Of a stretch of DNA of 64,000 nucleotides, positions 1 through 11,745 are shown piece after piece. The notes below the pieces were generated by a model, which had not been told where the DNA came from, ran no database searches, and saw nothing but the letters and a program-made list of their open reading frames with translations. Made by a program: the position numbers and the translations under genes. The first letter of the stretch is position 1. Each line of letters starts with the position of its first letter. The stretch is from Nymphaea colorata. Its lineage: Eukaryota > Streptophyta > Magnoliopsida > Nymphaeales > Nymphaeaceae. The stretch is taken from the NCBI RefSeq assembly GCF_008831285.2, contig NW_022204507.1, positions 3,759,017 to 3,823,016 on the forward strand, written 5' to 3'.

Positions 1-1020
1 ATATATATAAGTTTGAGACTGGTGTAAGATGTTTACTTATTTGAAATAAATAAAACGTGTGAAATTGTTTAAAATTTGTGAACACGTTCTAATAAAATTT
101 TCATTTCATAATATGTTTTACTAATGCACAATCAATTACTTCAAGGGAAACATGTGAAGTGAGGCTGATAGGCAGCCAGTGTCGATTACAAATATTTGGG
201 CATCAAATTCTTATGCTGTAAAAAGAAATTACCAATGAACAAGTTGAAGCTTCGTGGGGGCATGCAGCACCCTGAAACACCGAAAGCAGACCCCATGTCT
301 TAGAGAGACAAGGTAGCATGGAAGCTTTGATTTCCTGTCAAATGGTGGAACACCCAACTACAAACTTATATTCCACACCTTCATTCCTCTAACTCTCTCT
401 CTCTATCTCTTTGAACCTCGTTTAGCTTCCTTTCTCATCAACCCTTGCCTAACTAACTCTAAGCCAACAGCCCAAAGAGCAGGACAAGACATTATCATTG
501 AACACATTGTGGAATGGGGTGGAACGCTGCGAAATAGAACACGATGTTCCATTTTTCGCCTAGTCAACAGAAACATTGGATGCTGGAAACTCAAAACGGA
601 CTGGAGATGAAAATGCTGGGTATAAAATCCCAGTCTATTCCGCGGCGTTCTGTGCTTTACCATGGAACGCTCGCCAGCGGCATTGTTTGAATGGATGAAG
701 AAAAGGAAAATAAATAGAAGGAAAGAAAATGAAAGAAAATGAAAAGTAAAAAATGGTTAGGGAAAGTTGAAGTTCCTTTTCCCTCCAATCTTCATTTTGA
801 GAGAGCTTAGAATTATGCTAATTTTTTTTCTTTTCGCTTCTTTCCAAATACACTTATTCTCCTTTCTTTTTCTTGTTATTAATTAGCCATCGAAACACAG
901 AAAACACCTTTTTTCCATTCCTTTGTTTCACTCTAGCTCTATGCTACCTTCCTCGCTCACTACGTCTCCACTCTTCTTCTTCTACCACCCTTGTTCACAT
1001 CTCTTTCCATTGCAGTAACA
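1..1020. other. AT-rich non-coding leader
   Basis: I find no supportable gene here. Open frames are short and lack codon-like composition. A stretch near 100-150 resembles one near 27,560-27,610 (both contain an attttcattt...ataatatg motif followed by tttactaat), so the left edge may belong to a dispersed repeat. A pyrimidine-rich stretch at about 900-1,020 precedes the PPR relic and could be its old 5' leader, which is inference. Confidence 0.35.
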
Positions 1021-1024
1021 CCAT

Positions 1025-1780
1025 TTGGAGGCTGCGTTCCAACCCCCCTTAGAAGGTTTCTGTATCTTCCAAAGGTATGTTTCTCCATCTTCACAACCTG
1101 CTACCCTTTCTTCTCTCCCTTACAGCTTCTCTGTCCGCAAACCGCCACCATGGCTTCTTCCAGGTAAGAGCCACTTCAAGCTTATAGCTTTCTCATCCAC
1201 TTCAAAACAAGCCGAACTCGTTATGCCGTCACCCTCAAGAACCACCAACTCATCTGATATTCTTAAGTTCCTCCAAACTTCACATCAAAGGACCTTATCA
1301 ACATCGTTCGCTGGCATGACAATGGTGACACCGCCATCAGTGTCTTCAACTGGGCCCTCGCACAGAAACCGAGTTTCGTGCGTGAATGGCTGAGTCATCA
1401 CTTGTTGAGGTGATCCTGCACCAACTTGGAAGTGAGGCAACCTTTGAGAACAAATTTTCTCTTTCTCTCTCTCTCACTCATTTGCGGTATTCCTCTCTGG
1501 ATCTGCAGCAGGATTGATGAAATGTCTGGGAATATACAGTGCATTTACTTAGGCGATTTCTTGTTGGATCTTGACTCTATGCGTTGTTGATTGAAAGTGG
1601 ATAATGAAGGTGACCTCGTGAAGCACTTTCATAGAAATTGATTGAAACAGATGGCGCATGACCTAATCCTAATATACATTGTGATGTACATGACTGTATA
1701 GTATATAATGGATCAGATTTAGTGTGTAATTTCATAACTGAGTTTGAATCCGAAATTGATGGTTGACTGAAGTTTGAGAA
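1025..1780 (+). pseudogene. MEE40-like pentatricopeptide repeat (PPR) gene, N-terminal relic
   Basis: This is the decayed start of a P-class PPR gene, a family of organelle RNA-binding proteins. The peptide runs through three frames. At 1,025-1,265 there is a Ser/Pro-rich, transit-peptide-like stretch. At 1,270-1,385 the frame reads FTSKDLINIVRWHDN then TAISVFNWALAQKPSF, matching the '(F)T.KDLL..LR...D.TAALR.FNWAS.QPNF' signature that opens MEE40-type proteins (Arabidopsis At3g53700 group, from memory). At 1,386-1,470 it reads SSLVEVILHQLGSEATFE, the expected next PPR helix ('S.YEEIL.RLG..GSF'). Two frameshifts therefore lie within about 120 bases. Weak PPR-like residues continue, with several stops, to about 1,770. 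The rest of the expected protein (over 700 residues) is absent. It is a clear pseudogene; the exact subfamily is less certain. Confidence 0.7.
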
Positions 1781-1789
1781 AAAGTGTAA

Positions 1790-3650
1790 CTCAATTACAT
1801 GGAAATATTCTCATACTAGTCAACCTAAATTCAGATGAAAAAGAAAACCAAAATCAAACTTAACCAGACGGACTCCGGAACATGGTAGATCAGAATGTAA
1901 TGTAGACCACCCAAAATATACTGGGTAGCCCACAAAATACACTTTATTTTTGAGTCTCCCAGACAGAGATTTTCTTTTCTTTTTTTTCCCGGAGGGAAAA
2001 ATGCAATGATTATTAGATATAGGGGCACAGAGGCTGGTTGTCTTCTTGCTTGTCCTGATGCTTCTTTTTTGCATGTTGTGGCTTTCGTCTCTAGGTGATA
2101 CAGCTTTGGCTGTTGGGTGAGGCACGTGAATGCTCTTCTCTAACAAAAGACTTCACTGGCTCCTGACTGAACTCTTTGAACTTTAAACTTCTATATGCCC
2201 CTAGGATCAGGTGCAACTAAAAGAGAAGGTGAAGTTGGTTTAGTTTTTTATAGCAATTTCTCACAAACGCCCTCAAAACGTTTGGCCTTTCTACTTTCTT
2301 GCTCCCATTGTGTATCTGTTGGATTTGATGATATGAATGTGACCTCCATAGGCATATGGCAGATGGTGTGTGCCAGGCCAGTTAAGATAAGGTGTGCTGC
2401 ACTAAAGGGAGCAGAGTTTAATAAAGTCTCCAGATCTGTCCCAACAAAGCGAGTGAGAAAAGGCGGACATGCTATATGTGCAGCGTTCCTGGTCATCTCT
2501 CTTCTTCCTGCCCTTAGAAGCAGCAGTCTAATACCAAATCAAGTTCTCATGGTGGAAAATGAAAGAACATTAACTTTTCTTTGTTTAGACTTGCATTGTC
2601 TTGAGAGTTTTGATGTAATCTGTCTCAACAAGCTATGTCGCTGCTGCTTGTATGTTAAAAATTTCGTAGTTCAGTAGGGCAATTTTTTTCATTAAAATGT
2701 TTATTAACCTCCGGATTCTATCCAAAATTCAGATAATATTGAAGATTAATATTCAAGTTTCATATCACTATCACAGAAGTTTTTGTAATTGGAGATTTTT
2801 TTTACTGGAATGTATGCATTCAGTTGCATTGTAGCATAAAAAAATCTCACTATGATAGTATTCTTTGCTAACTATAATGTACAAATAATGATGGGTCTTG
2901 TGATGATAGTGTTCTAGAACATTGGACAAAACAGACTGTACATGATGCAAACACCGAAGAAAACATGCAGAATGTACAAAACACAAATCAAACATCGGAC
3001 AAAACAAACAGGATAGGCACGACCAACATTATGGAAAACAAACACTCGACAAAATGAACATGGTGTTTTGTTCCTAAAACGATCCAAAAATGGGCAAAGA
3101 ACATCACAGAACATACACCAAAACGTATCACTAGATTTGCTTTAGACTTGGTGGCCACTGTTTAGGATGAATGGGTCCACCTTGTTGGACCTGTTTGTCT
3201 TATAAAAATGGCAAGGTACTCTATTGTAGAAGTCTCCAAGTTCTTTGGGGTGATTTCTTAATTCATTTAAGACAGTATAAAATCCCATGTCTTTCAGTTC
3301 TCATCTCTCTTTTTTTCATTTTTTCCTTTTTCTCTCTCCTATGCTTGAATTTGTCTGTCATTTCTTCAAGGGTTCTATAATTCACCGGCACCGTGAGTTG
3401 TAGGTCCAATTTCCGACCAACTTAACACTTAGATGATGCATTGGAGAGAGGGAAAATGCCAATGTCTGTTGATCATGGAATTCTCTTGCTGTGATCCCTA
3501 GTGTGCTGCCTTGCCCCCTCACATCCAAACATAATATACCAACAAAGGCCAAGTAAAGAGAGAGAAAGAGAAAGAAGAAGCACCTACAACATTAAGACGA
3601 TCAACAAGAATCCAAAAACCAAATTCCAAGTATGTTGATGCAGATTATAT
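1790..3650. other. Unassigned region with a 160-codon open frame
   Basis: No feature is recognised. The longest open frame (2,195-2,677, +) is 160 codons, but its translation matches no family I know, is Cys/Leu-rich without domain order, and overlaps an 82-codon frame on the other strand. An open minus frame at 1,820-2,146 is also unrecognised. Around 2,930-3,110 short motifs such as acaaaac and catcggac recur irregularly. I treat the stretch as intergenic, probably old transposon sequence. Confidence 0.3.
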
Positions 3651-3651
3651 C

Positions 3652-5110
3652 ATCTTGTTGAAGATCGAGCTAGCTTCTTTTGAAGAAACAAAATGTGTTG
3701 ACAAATGGCAAGCTGCAATAAAAAACACGATGAAGGTAGTGATGCAAAACCCTACCGAGGAGCTTGTACTGAAGCTGCTAGAGTAAAACCCATTACCTGC
3801 AAGTAGGTTTACAAATAACATGGAAGGCAAATGACTCGATTGATAGATGGGTCGACTGATCATGAGAGGATTTTCATATTAGTATGGTATTGACTTTTAA
3901 GAGACTTTTAGTCCTGTTGCTAAGATCACATATGTACATGTGTTGATAGTTGTCGTTGCAACCAAGTATTAAAGCTAAGGCAGGTGGATGAGAAGAATGC
4001 CTTTTTGTATAGAGAATTTGACCATGAAATTTATATGGAACAAGTTAAAAGATTTAGATCTATAGATAAGCCAGACTATGTCTACAAATTTAAGAAGACA
4101 AGCACTTATAGCATGGTATAGAAACATAGCTGAATTCTTAGTGTTTAACAAATTCCAAGTCGCCTTAGCATATTTCAGTCTCTTCATCAAGACAAAAGGT
4201 ACAAAGATTAATATTGTGTTAATTTACGTTGATGATTTAATTAATGAAGATGATAAGGAAGACATTAATCTCATTTATGAACATCTCATAGTGAGATTTG
4301 AAATGAATGAGGTGGGGGAGAGTTATGACATTTCCTTGGATTAGAAATTGATTATCGATCTAAAGTACTATTTTTAAGTCAAAATGAAATATGTTGGTAA
4401 CTTACTTTGTAAGTATGATATGCTTGATTGCAAACCTATCTCAAAACCAATTGAGATAAGTATTATGTCAGAATTGATGAAGATAAGCTACAAGACATCA
4501 CTATGTACCAGCAACTGGTTCGAAACTCAATATACATAACCTTGTCAAGACCATACATGGCATATATAGTTAGTGTTGTGAGTAGATTCATGCAGACTTC
4601 AAGGAGCTGCATTTAGAAGCAGCGAGAACAATATTAAATTATGTTAAAGGAACTACTAACTATGGTATACTCTACAAAAGCGGATCAGTTGATGTTTAAG
4701 ATTTTGTTGGCTTGTATACTAAACAGACGTTCAGTCTTGGAAGTGAGACAGTTTCATAGTATAGTGAAAGACAACCAACAGTTTCACTATCTACAACAGA
4801 AACTGAGCATATAATGTAACAGCATCTCAAGCAGTACAAAAATGTGTCTAACTGATGCAATTGTTGGAAGACATTGAACAAGATGTAGATTATGCAGTGG
4901 TACTCTACTGAGATACTGAAGGTAATACTAGATTGAGAAAATCATGTCTTCTTTTCTTGGACAAAGTGCAACATCAATTTATCAGAGAAAAAATGCTCAG
5001 AAGAGAGATATAGTTGTTATAAATTGCTTTAGAAGATCAGTTGTTGATATATTCATGAAGGGGCAGCCAGTGCAGACATTCACCAAGTTCAGAAGAGTGG
5101 TAGGTGTTAT
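3652..5110 (+). pseudogene. Ty1/copia pol relic (RT and RNase H), copy A
   Basis: This is a remnant of the reverse transcriptase and RNase H of a Ty1/copia retrotransposon. The RT start is seen as a 'FEE...CVDKWQAA' motif near 3,670-3,720, equivalent to the copia 'W..AM..EM' block. The segment FDHEIYMEQ (about 4,016-4,045) is the classic copia 'EEVYM.QPEGF' motif. The catalytic YVDD is at 4,225-4,236. RNase H pieces follow at about 4,480-4,690. The element end, with residues like FIREK and VVDIF.KG.PVQTF.KFRR, is at 4,944-5,110. Stops and frameshifts occur throughout. It is collinear with the copia relic at 29,651-31,120 and shares several lesions with it, so the two were copied after the element was already dead. 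Confidence 0.85.
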
Positions 5111-6407
5111 AAAACACAGTAATGAGGGGGAAATTATAGTGGTTCATCACCGACTCTTTAGAAGAGTCGAGAGAACCCATGTTCTCTCTTGCTTTGTCGT
5201 TGGATCCATTTTGGATGCCACTTATGATATCCGAGTTTCAAATTTTCTACGAACAAGTGCTGCTCAAATTTCATATTAAATCTTTTGAAACTATCTGAAT
5301 TTTCAAAGTTCATTGTGTCTTTACATGCTCAAGGATTTGTTCAATGTTCTGCATTTTTATCTGGTGGCATAGAATGTGTAATGATATATCTAGTTATTTG
5401 TTGTGTCCATTAAATAATGGTAGCACAGAGTATAGAGGATAAATATATAGCTATAAAGATTGTACTTTCCAGCAAGGTAACATGTACCCTTGAACCATTA
5501 TAAGCTTGATAGATTCTACCATCAATTACAAAATGTGCAATAATCTTTGACTTTTGGATATATTATTTTTTATTCTTTAAAAAATATTCATGCAGTGGAA
5601 AACAAGGTTTACAGTCTCTGAACAAGCCTGCGATTATGGATTTTTCCAAAAGCCATTACTTTTGCGGGAATGTGCAATAATCCAAACTCATTCCTGCTAT
5701 CGCTTGCAAAATATACTACTTAGCTTCATATTCATGACATTCCCAGTAAAATGATTAACTCCATGATTAAACTCATCTCTGGAATCTTAGTTGTTGATAT
5801 TGTTCATCCCACTTGGGAGCAACAAGCAGAGAACAAGTCACTTGGTGTTTAATTAGTTTTCCAATATGAAACACTGCCAAGGCAGAGATTATTATTCTAG
5901 TTGGCATACCATGATCTCTATCGTGTGGATATGGGCCTCGAAAAAGATTACAATATTAAAACGTTAGATCACCTGAACTCTACGTGTGGGTAAAATAAAC
6001 TAAGTGCTAGTGCCGGCATGTAACTAGTAAGATTTTGAGATATGATATGGACTGGTTGACATGCGATGAGAAAACAAAAAATTACATTAAAAAACTAGCG
6101 AACCATGACATAGAAAGAAAATGCCTACACAATCATGATAAAGCTTTTGTTTTTTCAGGTAAAAGGCCCAACCGAGGCTTGGGTTTGACGAATATTTTGT
6201 CAACTAAATTACATCATTCTTGGCGGATTGAATCCAATCATATATTTTAAAATAGCTGCTGTGGATATGACTTCTTTTCATTTACCAATCAAAATGAAGT
6301 TTTCTAGTTTTAAATGTTTGAACATTAATTTTGTCATATTTGCGCCCCCCAATCTGCTCGTCGTGTAATTAATTAGGAATTATGCTACTAAAATGGTAGG
6401 CTTCTGT

Positions 6408-6609
6408 CAGGGGATGGAGGGAAGGGGAACCCGCAGGGGCCTTGGCCCCTCTTCAGATTTTAAAAATTAAAACTTTAAAAATTTATATGTAATCTAAAAA
6501 TTTTAGTTTAATATATATAAAAAATTAGAAAATTTTTATTTCGGCTCTTGTTAAAATTTTGAAACTATAATTTGGGTCCTGCGACAGAAAATTCCTAGCT
6601 CTACCCTTG
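6408..6609. mobile_element. hAT-like MITE present in copy A only
   Basis: A 202-bp AT-rich element starting CAGGGGATGGAGG and ending CTAGCTCTACCCTTG, so its ends are imperfect inverted repeats. Copy B has an uninterrupted site ('ggtacgtctccatgac', about 32,844-32,860), showing insertion after duplication or precise loss from B. The flanking octamers gcttctgt and atctctat differ only by transitions, consistent with an aged 8-bp target duplication. It belongs with the element at 34,451-34,636 and the large one at 20,546-23,094. Confidence 0.65.
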
Positions 6610-7139
6610 ATCTCTATGACTTTTTTTTTTGCGGAGGCCTTCGGCCGTCATAAAGATTGAGAAGAATTTAGCAGTTGTAAAAGCAATTCCAATTCAACCA
6701 GTACTGCTAACACATCAGCATTCTTCTATGCTTGTGGAACAGGTGGGGATTTTTAGTGGGGATTTTCGGGTTGCGAGGCGCACCAATCCTACCCGTTCGT
6801 CGTTATGTGGGTCTGCAACGCATTTAATTAAGTGTTCACATTTCGAGGTGGAAAACAATAAAAAAGAATAGAATCGGTCAGGCTGCTCATTCAATCGCTT
6901 CATTTTGTGAGTCAGAAAAAGGTTTAAATGAATAAGAAATTAAATAAAAGGAAATAACGTTTAAAATAATAAACAAAAAACCAACATGAACTAACAGGCG
7001 GCGAATTTGTTGGTCACAAAGGTCGATTTGGCATATTTGAGAAGGGCAATTCAAACAATCGATATATATAGATATATATGGAGTAATATGCATATTTTCA
7101 GGTGAGCAAAATCTTAACCACTTACCTCACGAAAAGAAG

Positions 7140-7345
7140 TCCAAAGCTTCTCACCATTCTTTCAAACTCTAAGGTCTGAATCTGTGTCCGTACCAGCGAT
7201 AGCAAGGGAGCAGCCTTCAACTTTAGGTACTGCACCCCACTACTTAAGGCATGAGGGCATGATGCTCATGTGAATCGAACTAGAGACTTGCCTCTTTATA
7301 GGTCTTTAACCTAACCAAGTACACTATAGCTATTGAGAAAGAGTT
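7140..7345 (-). mobile_element. tRNA-derived SINE-like element (copy A)
   Basis: On the minus strand the sequence reads as a Pol III-type head. There is an A-box-like stretch TAGTGTACTTGGTTAGG, then about 30 bases later a B-box-like AGTTCGATTCA, followed by a body with the motif ATGCCTTAAGTAGTGGGG. This layout is that of plant tRNA-derived SINEs. The same element is in copy B at 33,243-33,452. The promoter boxes are not perfect, and no tail or target duplication was identified. Confidence 0.5.
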
Positions 7346-7399
7346 GCATATATATTGAGTAGGATGATTGAAATGATAATTTTATATATCACTAACAAC

Positions 7400-7402
<3 letters not shown>

Positions 7403-7437
<35 letters not shown>
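7403..7437. repeat. AT dinucleotide microsatellite
   Basis: An uninterrupted AT run directly after the SINE-like element. A shorter, interrupted AT run occupies the equivalent place in copy B (33,508-33,530). Confidence 0.95.
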
Positions 7438-7439
<2 letters not shown>

Positions 7440-7863
7440 AGGTATGGCCATGCTTATTTCTCTTGATAGGTGGCCTCCTTGACAGTGTCAAAGCAAAGGC
7501 CCCTTGACATGAAAGTGCCTGCATTTTTTGTGGTATTGACTTAAACGTGCAAAGCAGTTTAGGGCTAGCTTTACATGTCTATATATAAACGTGCACAAAA
7601 CACAACACAAACTGCTGTGGTTGAAGAGACAGCAGCTGGCTAGACGGGATTTTAGGCTCGCAAATATTGAACAGGGATCATAACAATGCGCAGGCGGTGG
7701 AGTTAACAGGTATCATCTGTCTAACCACTCTATTCCATGTCACTGGCCTCTAGCTAGCTACTACTATATCTTCATCACCTTTGCCATCACTATTTCACCT
7801 TGTGAATATTCTATATCTCTCGCTAGTGGTGGGTTCAAATACTTTTGCGGATTTGTTTTGCAG

Positions 7864-7968
7864 TTGCTGCCAATTTCAATCCCAGTGATGACATCTGTGG
7901 GCAAGATCCTTCTGTAGTTATTCACTATCCCAGAAGTGGTGCCCCACGCAGCACCAGGACTTATGTAG
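7864..7968 (+). pseudogene. 105-nt exon-like block, copy A (unrecognised gene)
   Basis: A block bounded by a good acceptor (tttgttttgcag) and a good donor (tatgtag|gtaagc). Copy B has the same block, also exactly 105 nt, with the same splice signals (34,048-34,152). One frame is open in both copies and reads ...NPSDDICGQDPSVVI... here against ...NPNNDICRQDPSVVI... in B. The other two forward frames contain stops. I do not recognise the protein. Equal length, conserved splice sites and a shared open frame suggest an exon of a spliced gene carried by the unit. It is labelled pseudogene because no intact surrounding gene is seen. Confidence 0.4.
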
Positions 7969-8287
7969 GTAAGCAAGCAAATCTGGTTATATGCACAAAC
8001 CTGTGCACAAATGCATTGAGCATAGGCTACTGCGCATGACCAATTACTCCTAAATGTGGGCAAGGGGCCCAGTACAAGTGGGCCAAGATATACTTGACTT
8101 TTTTTAAAAGACTGTGCACTGTGCACGTAACCAGTTTTGGTAAGTGATCACCCTTTTGTTTGGGTTTCAAGAACAAAACGTGCATTGTTTCCATGAAATT
8201 GTCAATTTTCTAATGGAAATATATATATATTATATATATATATATATAGAAAGAGAGAGAGAGAGAGAGGGAGGGAGGGGGAGGGAG

Positions 8288-8509
8288 AATGGTGACTGAG
8301 TTTTTAGAGTCATCCTCATTTAAGCAGTGCCGTTCGATCTATTATGATAGATGGTTAAGATAAAAACAATGAAAAAATGGTGATTGACTTTTGTTCATTT
8401 AATATTAGTTTCCATCTTTTTTTCCATGTTTTTTTCTCAACCACATCTGTATTAGATGGACGGCCTTGGTTACATGGCTGGGTGGCTCTAAATAGCTAGA
8501 GTCACCATT
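8288..8509. mobile_element. MITE with long terminal inverted repeats (GGTGACTC family), copy A
   Basis: The first about 50 bases (AATGGTGACTGAGTTTTTAG...) and the last about 50 (...AATAGCTAGAGTCACCATT) are inverted copies of each other with scattered mismatches and about 220 bp in total. The same element is at 34,406-34,822 (copy B) and 14,119-14,661 (copy C). In B and C it has been split by different younger elements. It lies between AT/GA and CT/AT microsatellites. Confidence 0.7.
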
Positions 8510-8528
8510 TACAGTAGATGAACGGTCA

Positions 8529-8645
<117 letters not shown>

Positions 8646-8899
8646 AGAAGTTGGCAGAAACAAGACCACTTGGGTAAGAGGGAAAAAACAAACCCATCAA
8701 AATTAATTATTAAAATATTTGTTTTCACAATCTCACCTTATAAATATGATCTTAAACAATAATTTTGTGAGCAACAAATATTAAGTTATTTTTTTCTTGC
8801 TTAAGTAATGTTTTCTTAATCATAAAAAAATGAAACTCTTATAACATCAAAATTTTGGTAATGAAAAGATTAATTTTAAAAAAGAAAGTCTGAACTAAA

Positions 8900-10507
8900 G
8901 CATGATTTACATTAAACTAGTGTTTATAAATACACTAGATGGTTCATTTTTTGTTTAAAACACTGTTTAACACAAATTTAAGAGGCTTGGCTTTTATAAT
9001 TTACCCAAATGGCCTAGCACCTATCGATCATTCATACACAATATATATATGTGTGTGTGTGTGTGTGAAACCACAACGATCCACCCCTTGTAGTGGCATG
9101 GACACCTTCTTAGAAGGTAGTTTAAAAGTACAAATCAATTTCTATGAATGCCAAAAGAAAAATCCTTGAATTTAAGGACGAATTAAACAAGTTTAGAAAC
9201 ATTAATTAATCTACCTCAATTATAGATGATAATTTTTCATAGTTAAATATTCTAACCATCATGAGTCCGTAACACAGCCCCCGCCCTCGCTGACCAGCTT
9301 CATTATTAAATAGATTGGGCAACACCCAGGTTTATTGGGCCCAAGGATCGAGTTCTCGACATAGTCCAGACCAGTAACTAACGAAGCCCCTCTCCATGGC
9401 GGGTCAAGCCCAAGGTTCGATCATAGTTTAAACTGGTGCATGAGAGAAAAATAAGATCCAGTTGTTAACTGGATTCGGGTGTCTAAGATGGTTATAGACC
9501 TAAGTCTAGATTTGATCAGAGTGAAATTCTGAGCCATTTTACAGTAAATATAGGATTTAAAATTACTTGAACCCAATTTTGAGCTGATCGATCTCCAAGT
9601 ACCACTGCAAAATCAACTCCAACGTAGAACCAATTCGGACCCAATTAGGCTGGACTCAAGAAAACTCGATAGAATCCCTCCGCTCTCTCCTGTTCCACCC
9701 CCAGCCTGCCTGGTGATTTCACTTGCATCCTCTACCTTTAAGCTATAAACAATTTATGAGTCTCCTTAATTCGCCATGCAAGAAAGGGGTACTTGATTCT
9801 TCTGTATGCAAAACAGCTGAAACAAGACATGAAAAATATGCAACTCTTAATATCAGGCTGTTTGGCAATGAAAACAATTTGTAAACTATTCTATTAATAT
9901 GTTTTAAAGATTGGGACAGATTTATGAAACACATTTGCTGGAATGTTTCATAAGTTTGTCTAGAATTTTTTTGGGCATATTTATAAAATGTTACAAACTG
10001 TTTCTTTTGTCAAATGGGCATTTAAGTTAACAATCCTACATATAGATGGCCCATTCGGCCTTGGAAAATTTGAAACAACTAGAAACTCAACTAGCATAAG
10101 CAAAATAATGATGCCATGACATGGAAAGGATAGCTATAAGGAAATATATTAACTGTTGTTGTAATATGAAAGAATTTCAGGATATTTATAGAACATTTGG
10201 TAGATCCGATCATATTTCTCTTTGAATAAAACACCTGTCATCCGAGAAAAGGAGAGAAAGGCCTTAGCCACATAAAGAGGAAGAAGAAATATTAGCTTAG
10301 ATATCTAGACCTTGTGATGATTTGTTTTGTAAAATAATCAGCTTAATTTCATTTCTCATCTATCCGATTAATTACAAATAGAGCATACATACATAGGAAG
10401 TCGAACGTTTTGCACTCAGTGAAGAAGTTTATAGTTTAGGTAGTCCAGCGGCAAAAAGAAAAAAGAAATGAAATTTGAAAACTCCAAAGCCAATCCATGT
10501 TTTGATT
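8900..10507. repeat. Non-coding part of unit shared by A, B and C
   Basis: No gene is seen. The stretch aligns with 35,090-36,770 (B) and 15,290-16,800 (C), for example around 'aaattaactagtgtttata', 'gaccaattcggacccaattagg' and 'gatgatttgttttgtaaa'. It gives the clearest three-way alignment in the window and would suit dating of the copies. Confidence 0.7.
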
Positions 10508-11010
10508 AAAATTATACTTTCTTCATAATCTTCCCAATCGATACAATTTACAAAAAAGGTTGTAAATTTGTTTTTATTTCCTAAAGCTAGATAGAAATTA
10601 CCAGATTTAAAAGATGACTATGGATCCAGTGGGCGACAAGTCTAAATGTGGTTCCAACTTCTGCACCAGTAACATAATTTCAATATTCACTCTGCCTCGT
10701 TTTATTTTTTCGAAATCGCTTTTGGAAATTAAGCCATGTACGTATCCCTTAGAACATCTAAGGCCTATTTGATATCTAGGAAATTTTTTATCCCAAGAAA
10801 AAGTTTTTGTCGTATGTGGTGGGTTGCTCTGGCTCATTGTTTCCTAACGTTCTCTCAAATGAAGCAGGACTTTTGCATCTTGGGAAAAATATTTACAGGT
10901 TCGCTTACTGTTAGGTCTTAGGCAAAACTTTTTCCCGTTCAAAGAGGAGTGGAAAAGTTTTACCTAAACCCCTCTTGGGCACACAGTCAAAGATAAAATT
11001 TTAAACAAAG
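10508..11010. mobile_element. Copy A-specific insertion, about 0.5 kb
   Basis: Copy B runs straight from 'ccatgttttga' to 'cttgcccactccacc', while copy A has about 500 extra bases at this point. The extra DNA has an aaggcctatttgatatc motif near 10,759 of the kind seen near the ends of Tourist-like elements. I could not define terminal repeats, so the class is unknown. Confidence 0.45.
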
Positions 11011-11176
11011 GTTTTACCTACCCACTGCACCATGTTAGGGCCTAGTTTTTAGGCTGACTCGGCAGCCAAATGAATAGTTAAATCCCTATTTAGCTATTTC
11101 ATATGGAGTTTAATTAACCATCTGATATGTGTATATACGCCCAATTTTCCTAACGTTTCCGAGCTTGTGGATTCAG

Positions 11177-11304
11177 ATTCTAACAGACCAAGCTCTATAG
11201 AGACGTTGGAGGACATTAGCTTTCTTCAAAAAGACTTCAGAATTAAATGTAAGAATCCAAAACAGGAGGGCGCAGACACCGATCCTAGATCTTCCTCATG
11301 GCAC
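11177..11304 (+). pseudogene. 128-nt exon-like block, copy A
   Basis: Bounded by an acceptor (ggattcag) and donor (ggcac|gtaagc). Copy B has exactly the same length and boundaries (36,948-37,075); copy C has a 117-nt version (16,928-17,044) ending cgttgcaac|gtaatc. The open frame in A reads SSIETLEDISFLQKDF... with an SSS near its end. C carries an alignable LFKGFQNQS...SSSS peptide, and B has a stop in the same frame. The product is not recognised. A further acceptor-like site about 100 bases downstream (catcatgtag) begins a piece reading VSLDRALRDGEDE. Confidence 0.4.
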
Positions 11305-11745
11305 GTAAGCATGTCATTAATCTGAATTCTCCCAACGCACCTCTCCTGCTTTAACACTTCATCTTGCAAATTGTAATAATTTCTGCCTTCCTGCATCATG
11401 TAGGGTTTCTCTGGACAGGGCTCTTAGAGATGGAGAAGATGAACTAACAATCTAACTGGATTACCCAAAACTCGAGGTTTTAAAGAGAGCACATATCATG
11501 AGCACAGTTCACTTATAATGCAAAGATGAATGGTAGAAATATCAGTGTAGATTTCTCAATATATAGCCTGAGGATCTTAGTGTGAACAACCAAATCAAGG
11601 AGACAACTAGCCATGCTTAATAAGTTGAAGTAGCTTATATTGAATTTTCTAGGCAAGTGAAGAGGGAAAAAATCGACTCAAATAACTGTATTTAGCCCCT
11701 TAACTAGTCGCCCCACTAGCCACTGCCCTCTTTAGGACAGTTTGC

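Noticed and set aside
2195-2677. 160-codon open frame as a real gene
   Set aside because: It has no recognisable domain, a competing open frame on the other strand, no splice or conservation support, and a composition like translated non-coding DNA.
7140-7345. Functional tRNA gene on the minus strand
   Set aside because: The box motifs are there, but no acceptor stem or anticodon stem pairs convincingly, and the body continues as in a SINE.
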